A stretch of 64,000 nt of DNA from Phytophthora hibernalis (taxonomy: Eukaryota; Oomycota; Peronosporomycetes; Peronosporales; Peronosporaceae), in assembly GCA_012656075.1 (NCBI GenBank), contig JAAKBF010000378.1, forward strand, positions 310,001 through 374,000, in the 5' to 3' direction. The notes under the pieces are model-generated. The model was given only the letters and a program-made list of their open reading frames with translations. It was not told the origin of the DNA and ran no database searches. Both the position numbers and the translations under genes were made by a program. Positions 55,551 to 64,000 of this stretch are shown piece by piece (positions within the stretch are counted from its first letter, which is position 1; each line of letters begins with the position of its first letter).

Positions 55551-55990
55551 ATGGGGAAGTTTATGCAGGACGAATACGAGGCACGGGTAGTGACAACTGA
55601 TCGTTGGTTAGAAGAAGGTCACGAGCTCACCAAATACGCCAGAGACAGAATTGATAAGGCAACGAAAGAAGCGGCCTTCTGCAACGTCGAACCCAGTGAC
55701 AGTCGCCGCGTGTATGTTTATGACACTCGTGGTAGACCAGTCTACAGACGCGCAGTGGACTTCAAACAGCGTACGTGCTCGTGCACAGTGTTCGACCAAT
55801 ATGGCGTTCCGTGCAAGCACTTCATCGCGGCGCTGGATTACATGAAGCGATCGGCTGAGAGATTTTCAGTCGTTGACGATTGTTACAAAATTGACATGTA
55901 CACAACTCTGTATGGAAACCTACTCAGACTGAATTTGGACACGGGTACTACTTCATCGGGCAGCTCCGCCTGTTGTGGCCACTTTGTCCA
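55551..55990 (+). pseudogene. MULE transposase, C-terminal SWIM part
   Basis: Contains the SWIM zinc finger RTCSCTVFDQYGVPCKHFIA (CxC...CxH, about 55,765-55,835) that follows the catalytic domain in MULE transposases, preceded by YVYDTRGRPVYRRAVDF. The gap from the N-terminal part is too small for the catalytic domain, so an internal deletion removed it. Confidence 0.8.
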
Positions 55991-56453
55991 CAGTTTGAGC
56001 ATGTGCAAGCTCGCTTCACCTTGCCCACTTTTTGGTGTCGTCTCCTTTGCTTGGCAAACGTCTTTCCTTCTTCCTCCCTGGTTTTGAACTCAATTTAGGC
56101 GGGCGATGCTTGGGGTCGCTGGTTAACTCTTTTCGTCGAGCGCTAATTGGATGCCAGATTCTGCCCCGCTTAACTGCTCCTTTGATAATACACGTTTGCT
56201 TATCGACGAGTGTGTTCAGGTGACATCTGGCCTCTATGATGAGGTTGCTGAGCTCGCGGAAGAGCTTCTTGAGGTTGGGGGTGGTCGTGTCGGCGCCCGA
56301 GCTGGACTCGTTGCGCAGTCGCTGGCAACGGATCTTATCTCCCGCGTTTACGATCATGTTGATGAGCGACACGTCAAAGACGTAGGTCCCGCAGTTGGCG
56401 ATGCCGTTCACATACGTCTTGGGAATATCTGCCCAGTGCAGGATGTCATGCAA
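55990..56453 (-). CDS. Convergent ORF inside the MULE, unknown
   Basis: Open from within the right inverted repeat (no good ATG; HDILHWADIPKTYVNGIANC) to a stop at 56,016. The first half (GTYVFDVSLINMIVNAGDK, NLKKLFRELSNLIIEAR) shows strong GC at third positions, like a host gene. The second half is basic (RRPPKLSS-like text KHRPPKLSSKPGRKKERRL) and recalls tails of MULE proteins. Could be a captured host fragment, a second MULE gene, or an inverted transposase tail. Confidence 0.35.
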
Positions 56454-56537
56454 CTTGGTGTACCGTAATTTGCAAAAGTAGTTTCCTATCCAAGAAGCTT
56501 CGGGAGAGTGCCGGCTTTTACAAAAAGGCCCAGTATA

Positions 56538-57084
56538 AGAGCTTTTGCATGAGATGTTCTACTGATACCGGAAGGTGGTATCTATAAGTGTAGATTTCTG
56601 TATCAGGTAGTGTATATTCAACATATGTTTCTTTATAACGTGGACGGGTTAGGGTTAAGAGGAAATGCAGGGGAGGCGAAAACCAAAATCTCCGGAATAT
56701 CTTTTTTATTCCTGTGTTTTCATGCTAGCTCAAGAGGTAGTCAAACTTGGTCCCAACGCTGGCTTTGGGATTCAATGATACCAACCACGGTTGCATATGT
56801 TTCGAGGGGATTACAGACTGCTGCAGCATGCAGCAGTCTGTAATGCTGCCTGCGGCACCCCTTCTGCTTTCAATCTACCCCCCGTGAGTTGGTGTCCATG
56901 GTGCGACTGCGTGTTACAGAAACCATGACAACTAGGTGTAGGAAGTGAAGAAGTGCTGGTGGTTGGCAAAAGACCGCAGCCGTGGGGACGGAGGACAATG
57001 TGTGTTGGAGTCGTGTGATTTCGAAGTGAGTGCTTGTCTGCACCGAACACACCATCGCCGCCGCCTCTAAGGCAATGTGTATTC
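56538..57084. other. Spacer with a 15-bp hairpin
   Basis: No recognised gene. ATTACAGACTGCTGC (56,810-56,824) and its exact inverse (56,830-56,844) form a strong stem with a 5-nt loop. Confidence 0.5.
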
Positions 57085-57734
57085 AACCTACGCTATTCAA
57101 TGGCTTGGTGATGTCCTTTAATGGTTCAGCCAAGACGGAGAAGAATGATGGCTCAGCCAAGACGGAGAAGAATGGCGGGTATGGTAGTTGCTCCTTGATA
57201 TTATGGAAATTACCAGAATGGACGGTAGTGACGGCTGCGAGTGCTTACCTTGAGACCACCACAGTAAACCTCACTGGGTACGCAGGTATGAACAATGGTG
57301 TCTTGACCGCGTTGGAGCACGGCACCGAGGATTTAATTGTGGTGGGAGACTCGAGACTCGCAATCCAGCAGTCCCTAGGGGTGATGGCCTGTCGGAAGGA
57401 AACTCTGATGGCCCAACTCAACCACCACCGAGAACTCACAGCCAAGCTTCGGTCAGTGAAATAATTTCACGTGATCCGAGAGTTCAATGCAGCTGCAGAC
57501 TCGTTAGCTACAGAAGCTCTCAACAGCAAACAGTCCAGCGTGGTCTCGGCCGAAACCAAGAAAACGGAGTTAATCGAGCTCAACCGAATCGACAAAGTCA
57601 TCTACGAGCCTTCGCCTGAGGTCGCCACACCAACACTCGGTGAAGCGGCCACCGACGAGAGAGCGTCGGTCAACCTAGCCCGGACTCGTGTGGCCCACCA
57701 AGTACCCTGTAACAAATCTTTTTCGATTTTGTGA
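57085..57734 (+). pseudogene. Copy B second RNase H
   Basis: VMSFNGSAKTEKNDGSAKTE: the first catalytic Asp is now Asn, and a 27-bp tandem duplication repeats GSAKTEKN. The rest (VNLTGYAGMNNG with the Glu replaced, VVGDSRLAIQQSLG, FNAAADSLATEAL) follows, with a shift at 57,470. At least two catalytic residues are lost. Confidence 0.8.
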
Positions 57735-57759
57735 GGGATGTGCCGGATTACATAACCAT

Positions 57760-59010
57760 CACGACGCGTCGACAAGCGAGAGCAAAGCAGAAGCGTGTCC
57801 GGTTTGCGAATGAGCCCTCGGTGATGGGCCAGGGTGACGTAACAAGCAGATGAGGTAGCCTCAGAGACTCAGAACGAAGCAGAAACCGAGCTACCAATGA
57901 CCGAGGCAAGCATCAGAGCACCAAATGCAAACGATGTCGACCCGGTAACCATTCAAGAAGAGCGAAGACGGAGGATCTCCGCTGCCCAGGACGAGGAGCT
58001 GAGGTGGGCAAACCTCAAGACCGTTTTCCGAGGCGAGGAAGCTAGCCTGAGTTACAGTGCGGCGAGAGATGCATGGAAAATGACCGACAAGTTTGCGCTA
58101 AGCGAGGACGGCGTGCTGTATATTATCGGAGCGAGCCGTCGGTGGAGTAATGAAAACCGAGAGGAGACCAAGAAGCGTCTGGTGGTACCCACAACGATGA
58201 TTCAGGAAGTATTACAGAGTTGCCATGACTCGTTAGAAGGCGGCCACCAAGGTATCGGTCGAACATACCATCGAACGAAAATGGATTATTATTATGTCGG
58301 ACTGTACGCAGACGTTGAGCGACATGTGCGATCTTGCCCAGACTACAGCTCAAGCAAAAGTCGACCACAGCTCAGAGGGTACTATCCAGGGAATGTACTA
58401 GTCGAGAGACCATTCCAGTTGGTGTCGACGGATTTTGTCATACCATTGCCGAAGTCTCGGCGAGGAAATACCGCGCTGCTACTGTTTCAGTGCTCGTTCA
58501 CGGGATTCGCTATGGGGAAAGCCCTGTCGCATACTACCGCGTTAAAAGTTGCTCAGGCGTTCGAAGAGTGTGTCTACCGAAGGTTCGGAGCCAACGATGA
58601 TCCGTCATGACCGAGACCCTCGGTTCATGAGCGAGATTTTCCAAGCATTTGCTGAGATGATGCAATCTCGGTCAAGGGCCACGTTGAGTTATCATCCGCA
58701 AGCAAACGGGCAGCAAGAATGATCAGTCAAGACCGTCATGCCGTTAGTGCGTGTGTATGCGGAAGACACGCTGCAACAAGACTGGGACGAGATCGTCGAA
58801 CGACTGGTCTTTGCTATCAACAACTCTCAAGACAGCACTCGGAAGGATACTCCGTTCAACCTCGTTCATGGGTGGGATGCTCAGTCCACGCTACGAGCGC
58901 TGTCGTCATCGCTAAAACGAGGATCCCGAGGGCAAACCGATGCGCTAGCATGGCGCCGAGAAGTGAACCGACAACAAGAAATTGCATGGAAAATGGCGAT
59001 GGGGTACTAG
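57760..59010 (+). pseudogene. Copy B integrase
   Basis: ISAAQDEELRWANLK, the intact His pair of the zinc finger (DSLEGGHQGIGRTYHRTK) but SCPDYSSSK with Tyr for the last Cys, then the core: VSTDFVIPLPKSRRG (first Asp), RHDRDPRFMSEIF in the shifted frame (about 58,605), and GQQE followed by TGA (58,719) where copy A has Arg. Further stops follow at 59,009. The basic tail is like that of copy A. Confidence 0.82.
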
Positions 59011-59280
59011 AAGGTCAAGAAGGCTCGGAGAGCCCTCGAGCTCAACGGGTCGCTTAACCGTCGTGAAGCAACAGCAGTACCGAGGATTCCAGCGACCGAT
59101 AGCGAGAACATAAGAGCACCGAATCGCGACGGGTCAGATGTACCAGTGGATGCCGAAGAGCAGGGGACAACGGCGAAAACCGACGGGAACGAAACCTCGG
59201 GCACCGTGCAGGAAGAGACTGGGGCATCTCCTGAAGCCACTGAAGAATCACCGAGGTCTCTATTCTAGCGTGGGAGCAGG

Positions 59281-59760
59281 GTGTGGATCTACATGGAGCG
59301 CGTGAAACCAGGATTGACCAAGAAGCTAGCACACCGATGGCACGGACCATTCCGGGTCAAGAAGAAGGTTGAAGAGTTCGCGTATGAGCTAGAGCTGCCG
59401 GATCGAAGTGGTTATCAGTTCTACCCAGTGGTGCATGTCTCGAGGCTCAAGGCGGTGAACGAATACGGCGACCGACCGAGGAGTCGGCTGACAGCTGAGG
59501 TGACCGAGGATACGAGGATTGATTTTGACGAGGAGCTGTTGCCGGAAGATAGCTAGGAGCCTGACAGAGTGACAGGCGAATACGAGGTGGAGGCTATTCT
59601 GGACGACCACTCACCGCTAACAACGAGCACCAACCGCGCGGTCAGAGAGTTCAAGGTGAAGTGGATTGGCCACGACGAGCCGACCTGGGAACCAGCGTCG
59701 AACTTATCGTGCGGCGGATTGCTTTACGACTATCTGCGAGCTCGACGCAGCGAACGATGA
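59281..59760 (+). pseudogene. Copy B chromodomain region
   Basis: Same GPY/F and chromodomain order as copy A (HRWHGPFRVKKKVEEFAYEL; FKVKWIGHDEPTWEPASN), interrupted by a TAG at 59,554-59,556 replacing the Trp of EDSWEPD, and ending early at a TGA (59,758) replacing an Arg codon. Confidence 0.82.
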
Positions 59761-62700
59761 CTCCAAATGGTTCAAGTAGCTGACGAGGACTAGCTCGAAA
59801 CGCTACAGAAGATTGAACTGCCTACGGGGTTGGTACAGTCCGTAGAAGCAGACGAAATGTGAGACTGTACCAGAATGGAAATCACTGATCATCGAACGAC
59901 CAAGTCTCCTAGAAGGATCGGTTTATGGATGAGAAGTGACGAGAAGAACTGCCTACGGGGATTATGCAGCCCGTAGTGTCAGACGAAGATGACTACTGCA
60001 TTAAACTTGTATATGTGCATGCGAAGTGAGCGATTTCGAGATTGAATGGGATTACTAAGGCCGAACTACACCTACGATTGACTACGGGGCTCGGACGGTG
60101 TCGGAGTAGTTGGGCGAAGGAATAGCAAAATAGAAGGGCACGCGACCGAGATCTAGACGGCGGCAGTAGAAGCAATGTTGGCCAGTACGTCCAAGTTGGA
60201 TGACGAGCCAGAAGCTGGTCCAGTGGCAGCTGCAGACGCAGCAGCTGGAGTCGCTGAATCATCAGCTTCGCCTTCCTCCTTCTCTTTATCGTCGAAAGAA
60301 CCTGGAGGGGCAGCCACTGAAGCTTGAGCTAACCATGGGGATACGACCGAGGCTAGTGGCAACGACGGATCCACCATGATTCCAGAAATTACCTCCGCCT
60401 CGGTCATATCACGAGACACGAACAAAGGTACCGGAGTATTGCATGGCGCGAACGTCGTGTTGAACGGATGGCTGGAATCTGTGTCAACCCAACAGTTCCC
60501 CAGAGCTGGAGCGAGTCCAGAGTGGCGAGCTCACCAACCCAGTCCTCGGACGTCGGAGCCCACTCAATCACCTCGAACGAGTATTGAAGGTAGCTGGGCT
60601 CCAACAAAAGCTCGATTTGCGCTTCACGAGGCTTGCCGGGGCGCTCGACGCACCACTCCCAACACCGATACACCATTTACTGGTGTAAGCGGTCTGCCCG
60701 GAGATTCCGAGCTTTGTTGTACTTGGCCCAGGCAGCACGAAGCGCGACGACCGAGGGATCACCAGCGCCAAGCCTCTGAGCCATGCTCCGAAGGTATGCT
60801 TCGACCGCAGCCACTTGAACCCAGTGGCGGCGCTCCCACAGTGCTAGACCAAGGTCTGCCTTCTCGGTCCGGTCCGTGGAAATGCCCTGAAATTGGCGCC
60901 ACATCTTAATGGACCGGGCTAGGCCGGTGGCACGGGTCGAAATCTTGGTGCCAAGCGGGTGCTGGTCAATGGTGAAACAACACGGCCGCTCCGGCATCTT
61001 CAAACACACTTGCTGCCAGGGATGGACAGGATTGGTCCAATCCGCCATGGTCTGGATGCCAACCACCGAGCACGGGGACTCGACACCTTTGGCAATAGGC
61101 GGAGTCAGGCTACTGTTGTGGATCTGGCACCAGGCCGCTTGTGCACCCGGGGCAACAAACCCAGGTGTCAAATACGGCCCGGCCATCAGAGCGAGGCGCT
61201 GTGACGGTGTGCCTGGCGCTGTAGGCATCGCCGGAGCGAAATTTCTTGGGTCGGCGCCAGGGACCGTGGAAAGCGTGGCCGTCACTTGGGTGTGACCGCC
61301 GGAGTCCCGACCGAGATCCCGGTGGATGCCCTTGAGCAGCAGCAGCGGGAGGCGCCGAACCATCGGTGGGCCCGCAATCGACCCAGCGGGAGACGATGAT
61401 ACTGCAGGAGCAGTGACCGAGGGCACCGCCGGCACAAATAGGGGACTGGAGGTCGAAACCGCTGCCGGAGTAGTTGACGTCACCACCGACGACACAGACG
61501 ACGCGGCCGAAGACGACGACACAAGCCCATCTGCCGAGATTAGACCAGATAGGGCCAGAGGAGCCTACCTAGGCAGCCGGAGGAACAGCGGCTGACGCAG
61601 CTGAAGATGGCACGAGAGCCGCTGATTTGGCCGAAGACTGGGGTGGAGATGCCGACGGCAGTATGGTCGGAGCGTGGGAGGGCGCAGGCGACAAGTCTGG
61701 ACCGATAATGAAATCGTCCGAAGCCTCCTGGGTCTCCGATTCCAACTTCGATCGCAATGAGGCCAGCACCGAAGCGCTTCGAGACGGGCGGCCATCGCGA
61801 CGAGGCGGCGAGACCAACGCCGACGAGAATGACCCGGACGCAGGAACCGCAGCCGCCGAAGCCTCGGTGTCGTCCCCATCCCCCGACAAGTCAACGACTT
61901 CGGCCGGAGGGTGAGGCACCGAGGACCCTGGGGCAGGCGTATGCGTGGACGGTGGCAACGGAGGACTCGGTGGCGACCCTGCAGCAGGCGATGGCGGCGG
62001 CGACCCCGTCGACGAACTGACCGAGGGCTCAGTGACGAAGGCCAGACGCCTGAGAGATGGTGGCGAACTGACCGAAGGTTTGGGCGTGTGCCCTTGAGCT
62101 GGGACACCCAAACGCTTGACGGACGACCCAACCGCTTGCTCGCAGGAAGAGTCGACTTCGACGGCCCCGATGGAACTTGCGGAGGGCGCGTCGGTGTTGC
62201 CTGCGGTGGCGGAGCTGGAGATGCTTGCTGCCGGAGACGCTTGCGTCGATTCCGTCGACGTTGGGACACCGACGGAATGAGCGGTAGGTCGTCCGAATCC
62301 TCGGAGGCGTCACCAGCAACCGACGATGCCTTCGCTGGAGGTTTAGACCCCGAGTCCTAGCCTTCGGCCTTTGGTCGCTGCCTTCCGAGTTCTCAGAAGA
62401 CGCACTCCGACTGCGCTTCGAGGTGATGCTCGGAGGTGCGAGGTTGAGCAACTCCCAGTCGATGTCGTCCGCAGTGATACCTGAGCGAGCGTAAGAAGAG
62501 CTTTAGAAGACTGATGGTGTAAGAAGTGACGAGCTGAACGTACTAGCAGAAGCAAGCACCAATGTGTCAACATCGAGCTCGTGGAGAGCAGCGTGGCGAC
62601 GCAGAATGGAGTTCGCCCGTTTCTAGCTCGCGACTTGAGCTTGGAGTGCTTGGATCTGAGGAGGAACTGCACCGACCGAGGCTTGGTCGGAAGCCTCGAG

Positions 62701-63560
62701 GGCGGCCCAATGCTTGGCCACCTAATCCGTATAGGCCACCAAGCCAGCCTTGAAACGCTCGCGATCCTGGTGGAGGAGTCGCTGCGTCGATGTCACCGAA
62801 GCCTCGATCGTGGTCGCGCAAGCAGCTCACAACCCCACGATGCGGGCGTGGTCGGCGATGGCGGCGTTGGCCTTGCGCAGGTGCGCGGCAGCCTGCTCGT
62901 GCTCGTCCTTGAGAGCGATGTACGACTGGCGGAGGTTATTCAGAGAGTCACGAGTAGGGCTCTCATCGCTCGAAGCCTGGGTGCAGAAACGCTCGAACTT
63001 CTCGCGTTCTTGCGTCTCTGCTTGGAGCCGGTCCTCGGTGTCGGCGAGTCGAGCCTTGAGCTCTGCCACCTCGTTACGTAGGTCGACAACAATCTCGGCT
63101 TCACCCGGCGGAAGTTGGGCGGGGCCACGGCAGCCTCCTCAACCTCACCGAGGTCTGTGGAGCGCTCCATCAGGCTGTCGAGCGACGAATCGACGCTGAC
63201 GGGTGACACCAACCACGAGTTGACCCAACTGGAGTAGACGTTGCTCAACCAGAGCAGAGACCGAAGGCTCGGTCGAGGCAACCGGAGAAGGAGCGACGCC
63301 GGAGGTGTCGGTCTGAAACCCCACCGAGGCGATGCGAGTGTCCCGGGCGCCCAAGGGTCCTGAGACCGCCGCAGGTGTGCCGCGAAGCAGGTATGCCAGG
63401 ACTGGCGAGGCGTCGGGTGATGAAGGAGGCGTGCGAAGCGGCGAAACTTCGGTTGCAACGCCGTCAGCCGGCGGAGGACCATCAGGACGTTGTGGAGGCG
63501 GGACCGAGACCTCAGCAGAGCTAGGAACGTCGGCTGGAGCATCGGCAGCCCCTTGCGATC

Positions 63561-63718
63561 GCTAAATCTTTTTCTAACTGTTTCATAACTTCCATGATAA
63601 CTTTGATCATCAAATTTTAAATCTAAACAGTTAGCCCCATATAAGTCTACTCGAGTATTAAATTCTAAATAAACATGAGAGTATAATCCACCATCTATAT
63701 GTTTTTCTTCAGCTATAT
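63561..63718 (-). other. AT-rich insert resembling a fragment of a CRESS-DNA Rep gene
   Basis: About 28% GC by hand count in surroundings above 60%. Absent from copy A at the same site. The minus strand is fully open and encodes about 53 residues; the central part reads KHIDGGLYSHVYLEF, then YHGSYETVRKRF. The spacing and sequence recall the region of HUH motif II in Rep proteins of circular single-stranded DNA viruses and related plasmids, but the first His of the HUH pair would be Tyr here, and neither motif I nor motif III is present. Only a short, presumably inactive fragment. Identification is tentative. Confidence 0.4.
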
Positions 63719-63720
63719 GC

Positions 63721-63784
63721 CTGAGGTAAAGAATCAAGATGGAACGAAGAGTTAGAAGATGCGCAGGATGTTGGAGAAGCCTAC
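63721..63784 (-). other. Predicted intron of aORF-B
   Basis: 64 nt, GTAGGC...ACCTCAG with TTCTAAC branch; contains an in-frame stop. Aligns with the intron of aORF-A. Confidence 0.6.
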
Positions 63785-63921
63785 CTCGTCGCTCGGAGTG
63801 ATAGCACGGAGAGCGGCAGCGGTGGCGTCGCTGAGAAGACGCGACGGATGAGCCATGACGCGAAGATGTGAAGCGCCACGACGCGCACTACTTGCGGGAG
63901 CTTGCGTCGAGGCGGGGCAGT

Positions 63922-64000
63922 TGTGGTGTTGGGTTTTGGGGCCAAGCGGTCACAGCTCGGTCACCCGATTACCGACGTTGTGCCTTTCGATGAAACGCGA
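63922..64000 (+). repeat. 3' LTR of copy B, first 79 bp
   Basis: TGTGGTGTTGGGTTTTGGGG aligns with the start of the copy A 3' LTR (51,005). Continues beyond the window. Confidence 0.85.

Larger units (their letters stand above)
54682..56528 (+). mobile_element. Mutator-like element (MULE), internally deleted, 1.85 kb
   Basis: Long inverted ends, about 54,682-54,751 and 56,451-56,528 (shared GCAAATTACGGTAC and AAAAGCCGGCAC), flanked by a 9-bp target duplication CCCAGTAAA (54,673-54,681) / CCCAGTATA (56,529-56,537). A 9-bp duplication is the MULE hallmark. Inside are both ends of a MULE transposase without its catalytic middle. Confidence 0.85.
60153..63856 (-). pseudogene. Antisense gene of Ty3 copy B (aORF-B)
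   Basis: ATG 63,856 (MAHPSRLLSDATAAALRAIT) matches the start of aORF-A. A 64-nt intron (63,721-63,784) contains an in-frame TAA yet keeps donor, TTCTAAC branch and acceptor. After the AT-rich insert (63,561-63,718) the gene continues: Ser/Pro-rich part, coiled coil (MAELKARLADTEDRLQAETQ; 62,827-63,069), low-complexity part, and the globular part QRLALMAGPYLTPGFVAPGA, LWERRHWVQVAAVEAYLRSM, VYRCWEWCVERPGKPREAQ, TEAEVISGIMVDPS, stop at 60,153. Function unknown. Breaks at several points. Confidence 0.65.
57085..64000 (+). mobile_element. Ty3/Gypsy copy B: 5'-truncated, runs off the window
   Basis: Begins abruptly in the second RNase H (matching copy A from about 45,010), then integrase, chromodomain, spacer, antisense gene, purine tract and the first 79 bp of the 3' LTR (63,922-64,000). 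Very similar to copy A. Gag, protease and RT are absent. Confidence 0.9.

Noticed and set aside
61326..62020. Plus-strand ORFs opposite aORF-B (e.g. 61,326-61,595)
   Set aside because: Low-complexity shadows of the GC-rich antisense gene; not conserved as protein in copy A.

Overview
The window looks like accessory, transposon-packed nuclear DNA of an oomycete, most probably Phytophthora or a close relative. The signs are Ty3/Gypsy elements with two RNase H domains and a C-terminal chromodomain, Copia elements, Tc1/mariner, IS630-like and Mutator-like DNA transposons, short (about 60-80 nt) introns with CTAAC branch sites, and a flagellar basal-body gene, which fits zoospore-forming organisms. 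No close species call is possible from sequence alone.

Layout. 0.2-2.3 kb: a pentatricopeptide-repeat gene (minus). 2.85-4.3 kb: a Tc1/mariner-like transposon with visible introns. 5.8-15.6 kb: a 3'-truncated Copia element (plus) split inside its integrase by a second complete Copia (7572-13229, minus) with 250-bp LTRs and a 5-bp target duplication. 16.4-22.3 kb: a decayed Ty3/Gypsy copy ('copy C') whose second RNase H was split by a 5'-truncated LINE with a 19-bp target duplication; it ends in a 561-bp LTR. 22.8-23.6 kb: a Copia gag/LTR fragment. 25.06-26.87 kb: a piggyBac-like element bounded by TTAA. 28.77-32.01 kb: a DNA transposon with perfect 34-bp inverted ends carrying an IS630-like transposase and a second, unrecognised gene. 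32.05-32.22 kb: a MITE.

32.4-36.7 kb is the host gene island: a seven-helix THH1/TOM1-like membrane protein (plus), a BBOF1-like basal-body coiled-coil protein (minus) and a sideroflexin (minus). 36.86-38.2 kb: a Tc1 element with about 87-bp inverted repeats. 38.88-51.89 kb: a near-complete 13-kb Ty3/Gypsy chromovirus-like element ('copy A'), followed by a solo LTR of the copy C family in the opposite orientation. 52.9-54.5 kb: broken host genes (DENR, a KYGPEP-motif protein, an ankyrin protein). 54.68-56.53 kb: an internally deleted Mutator-like element with a 9-bp target duplication. 57.1 kb to the window end: a 5'-truncated Ty3/Gypsy copy ('copy B').

The most interesting signals are these. 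(1) Copies A, B and C all carry a long antisense gene between pol and the 3' LTR, with a short first exon and a conserved 64-78 nt intron; a hand comparison of A and B shows mostly silent changes in the antisense frame. (2) An AT-rich insert of about 158 bp sits at the intron acceptor of copy B's antisense gene and encodes a peptide resembling part of a Rep (HUH endonuclease) of circular ssDNA viruses or plasmids. (3) The two-gene DNA transposon at 28.8-32.0 kb.

Nearly all open frames, including host-like genes, carry one-base frame breaks. This could be decay or residual long-read indel error, so most coding features are given as spans with the breaks described.
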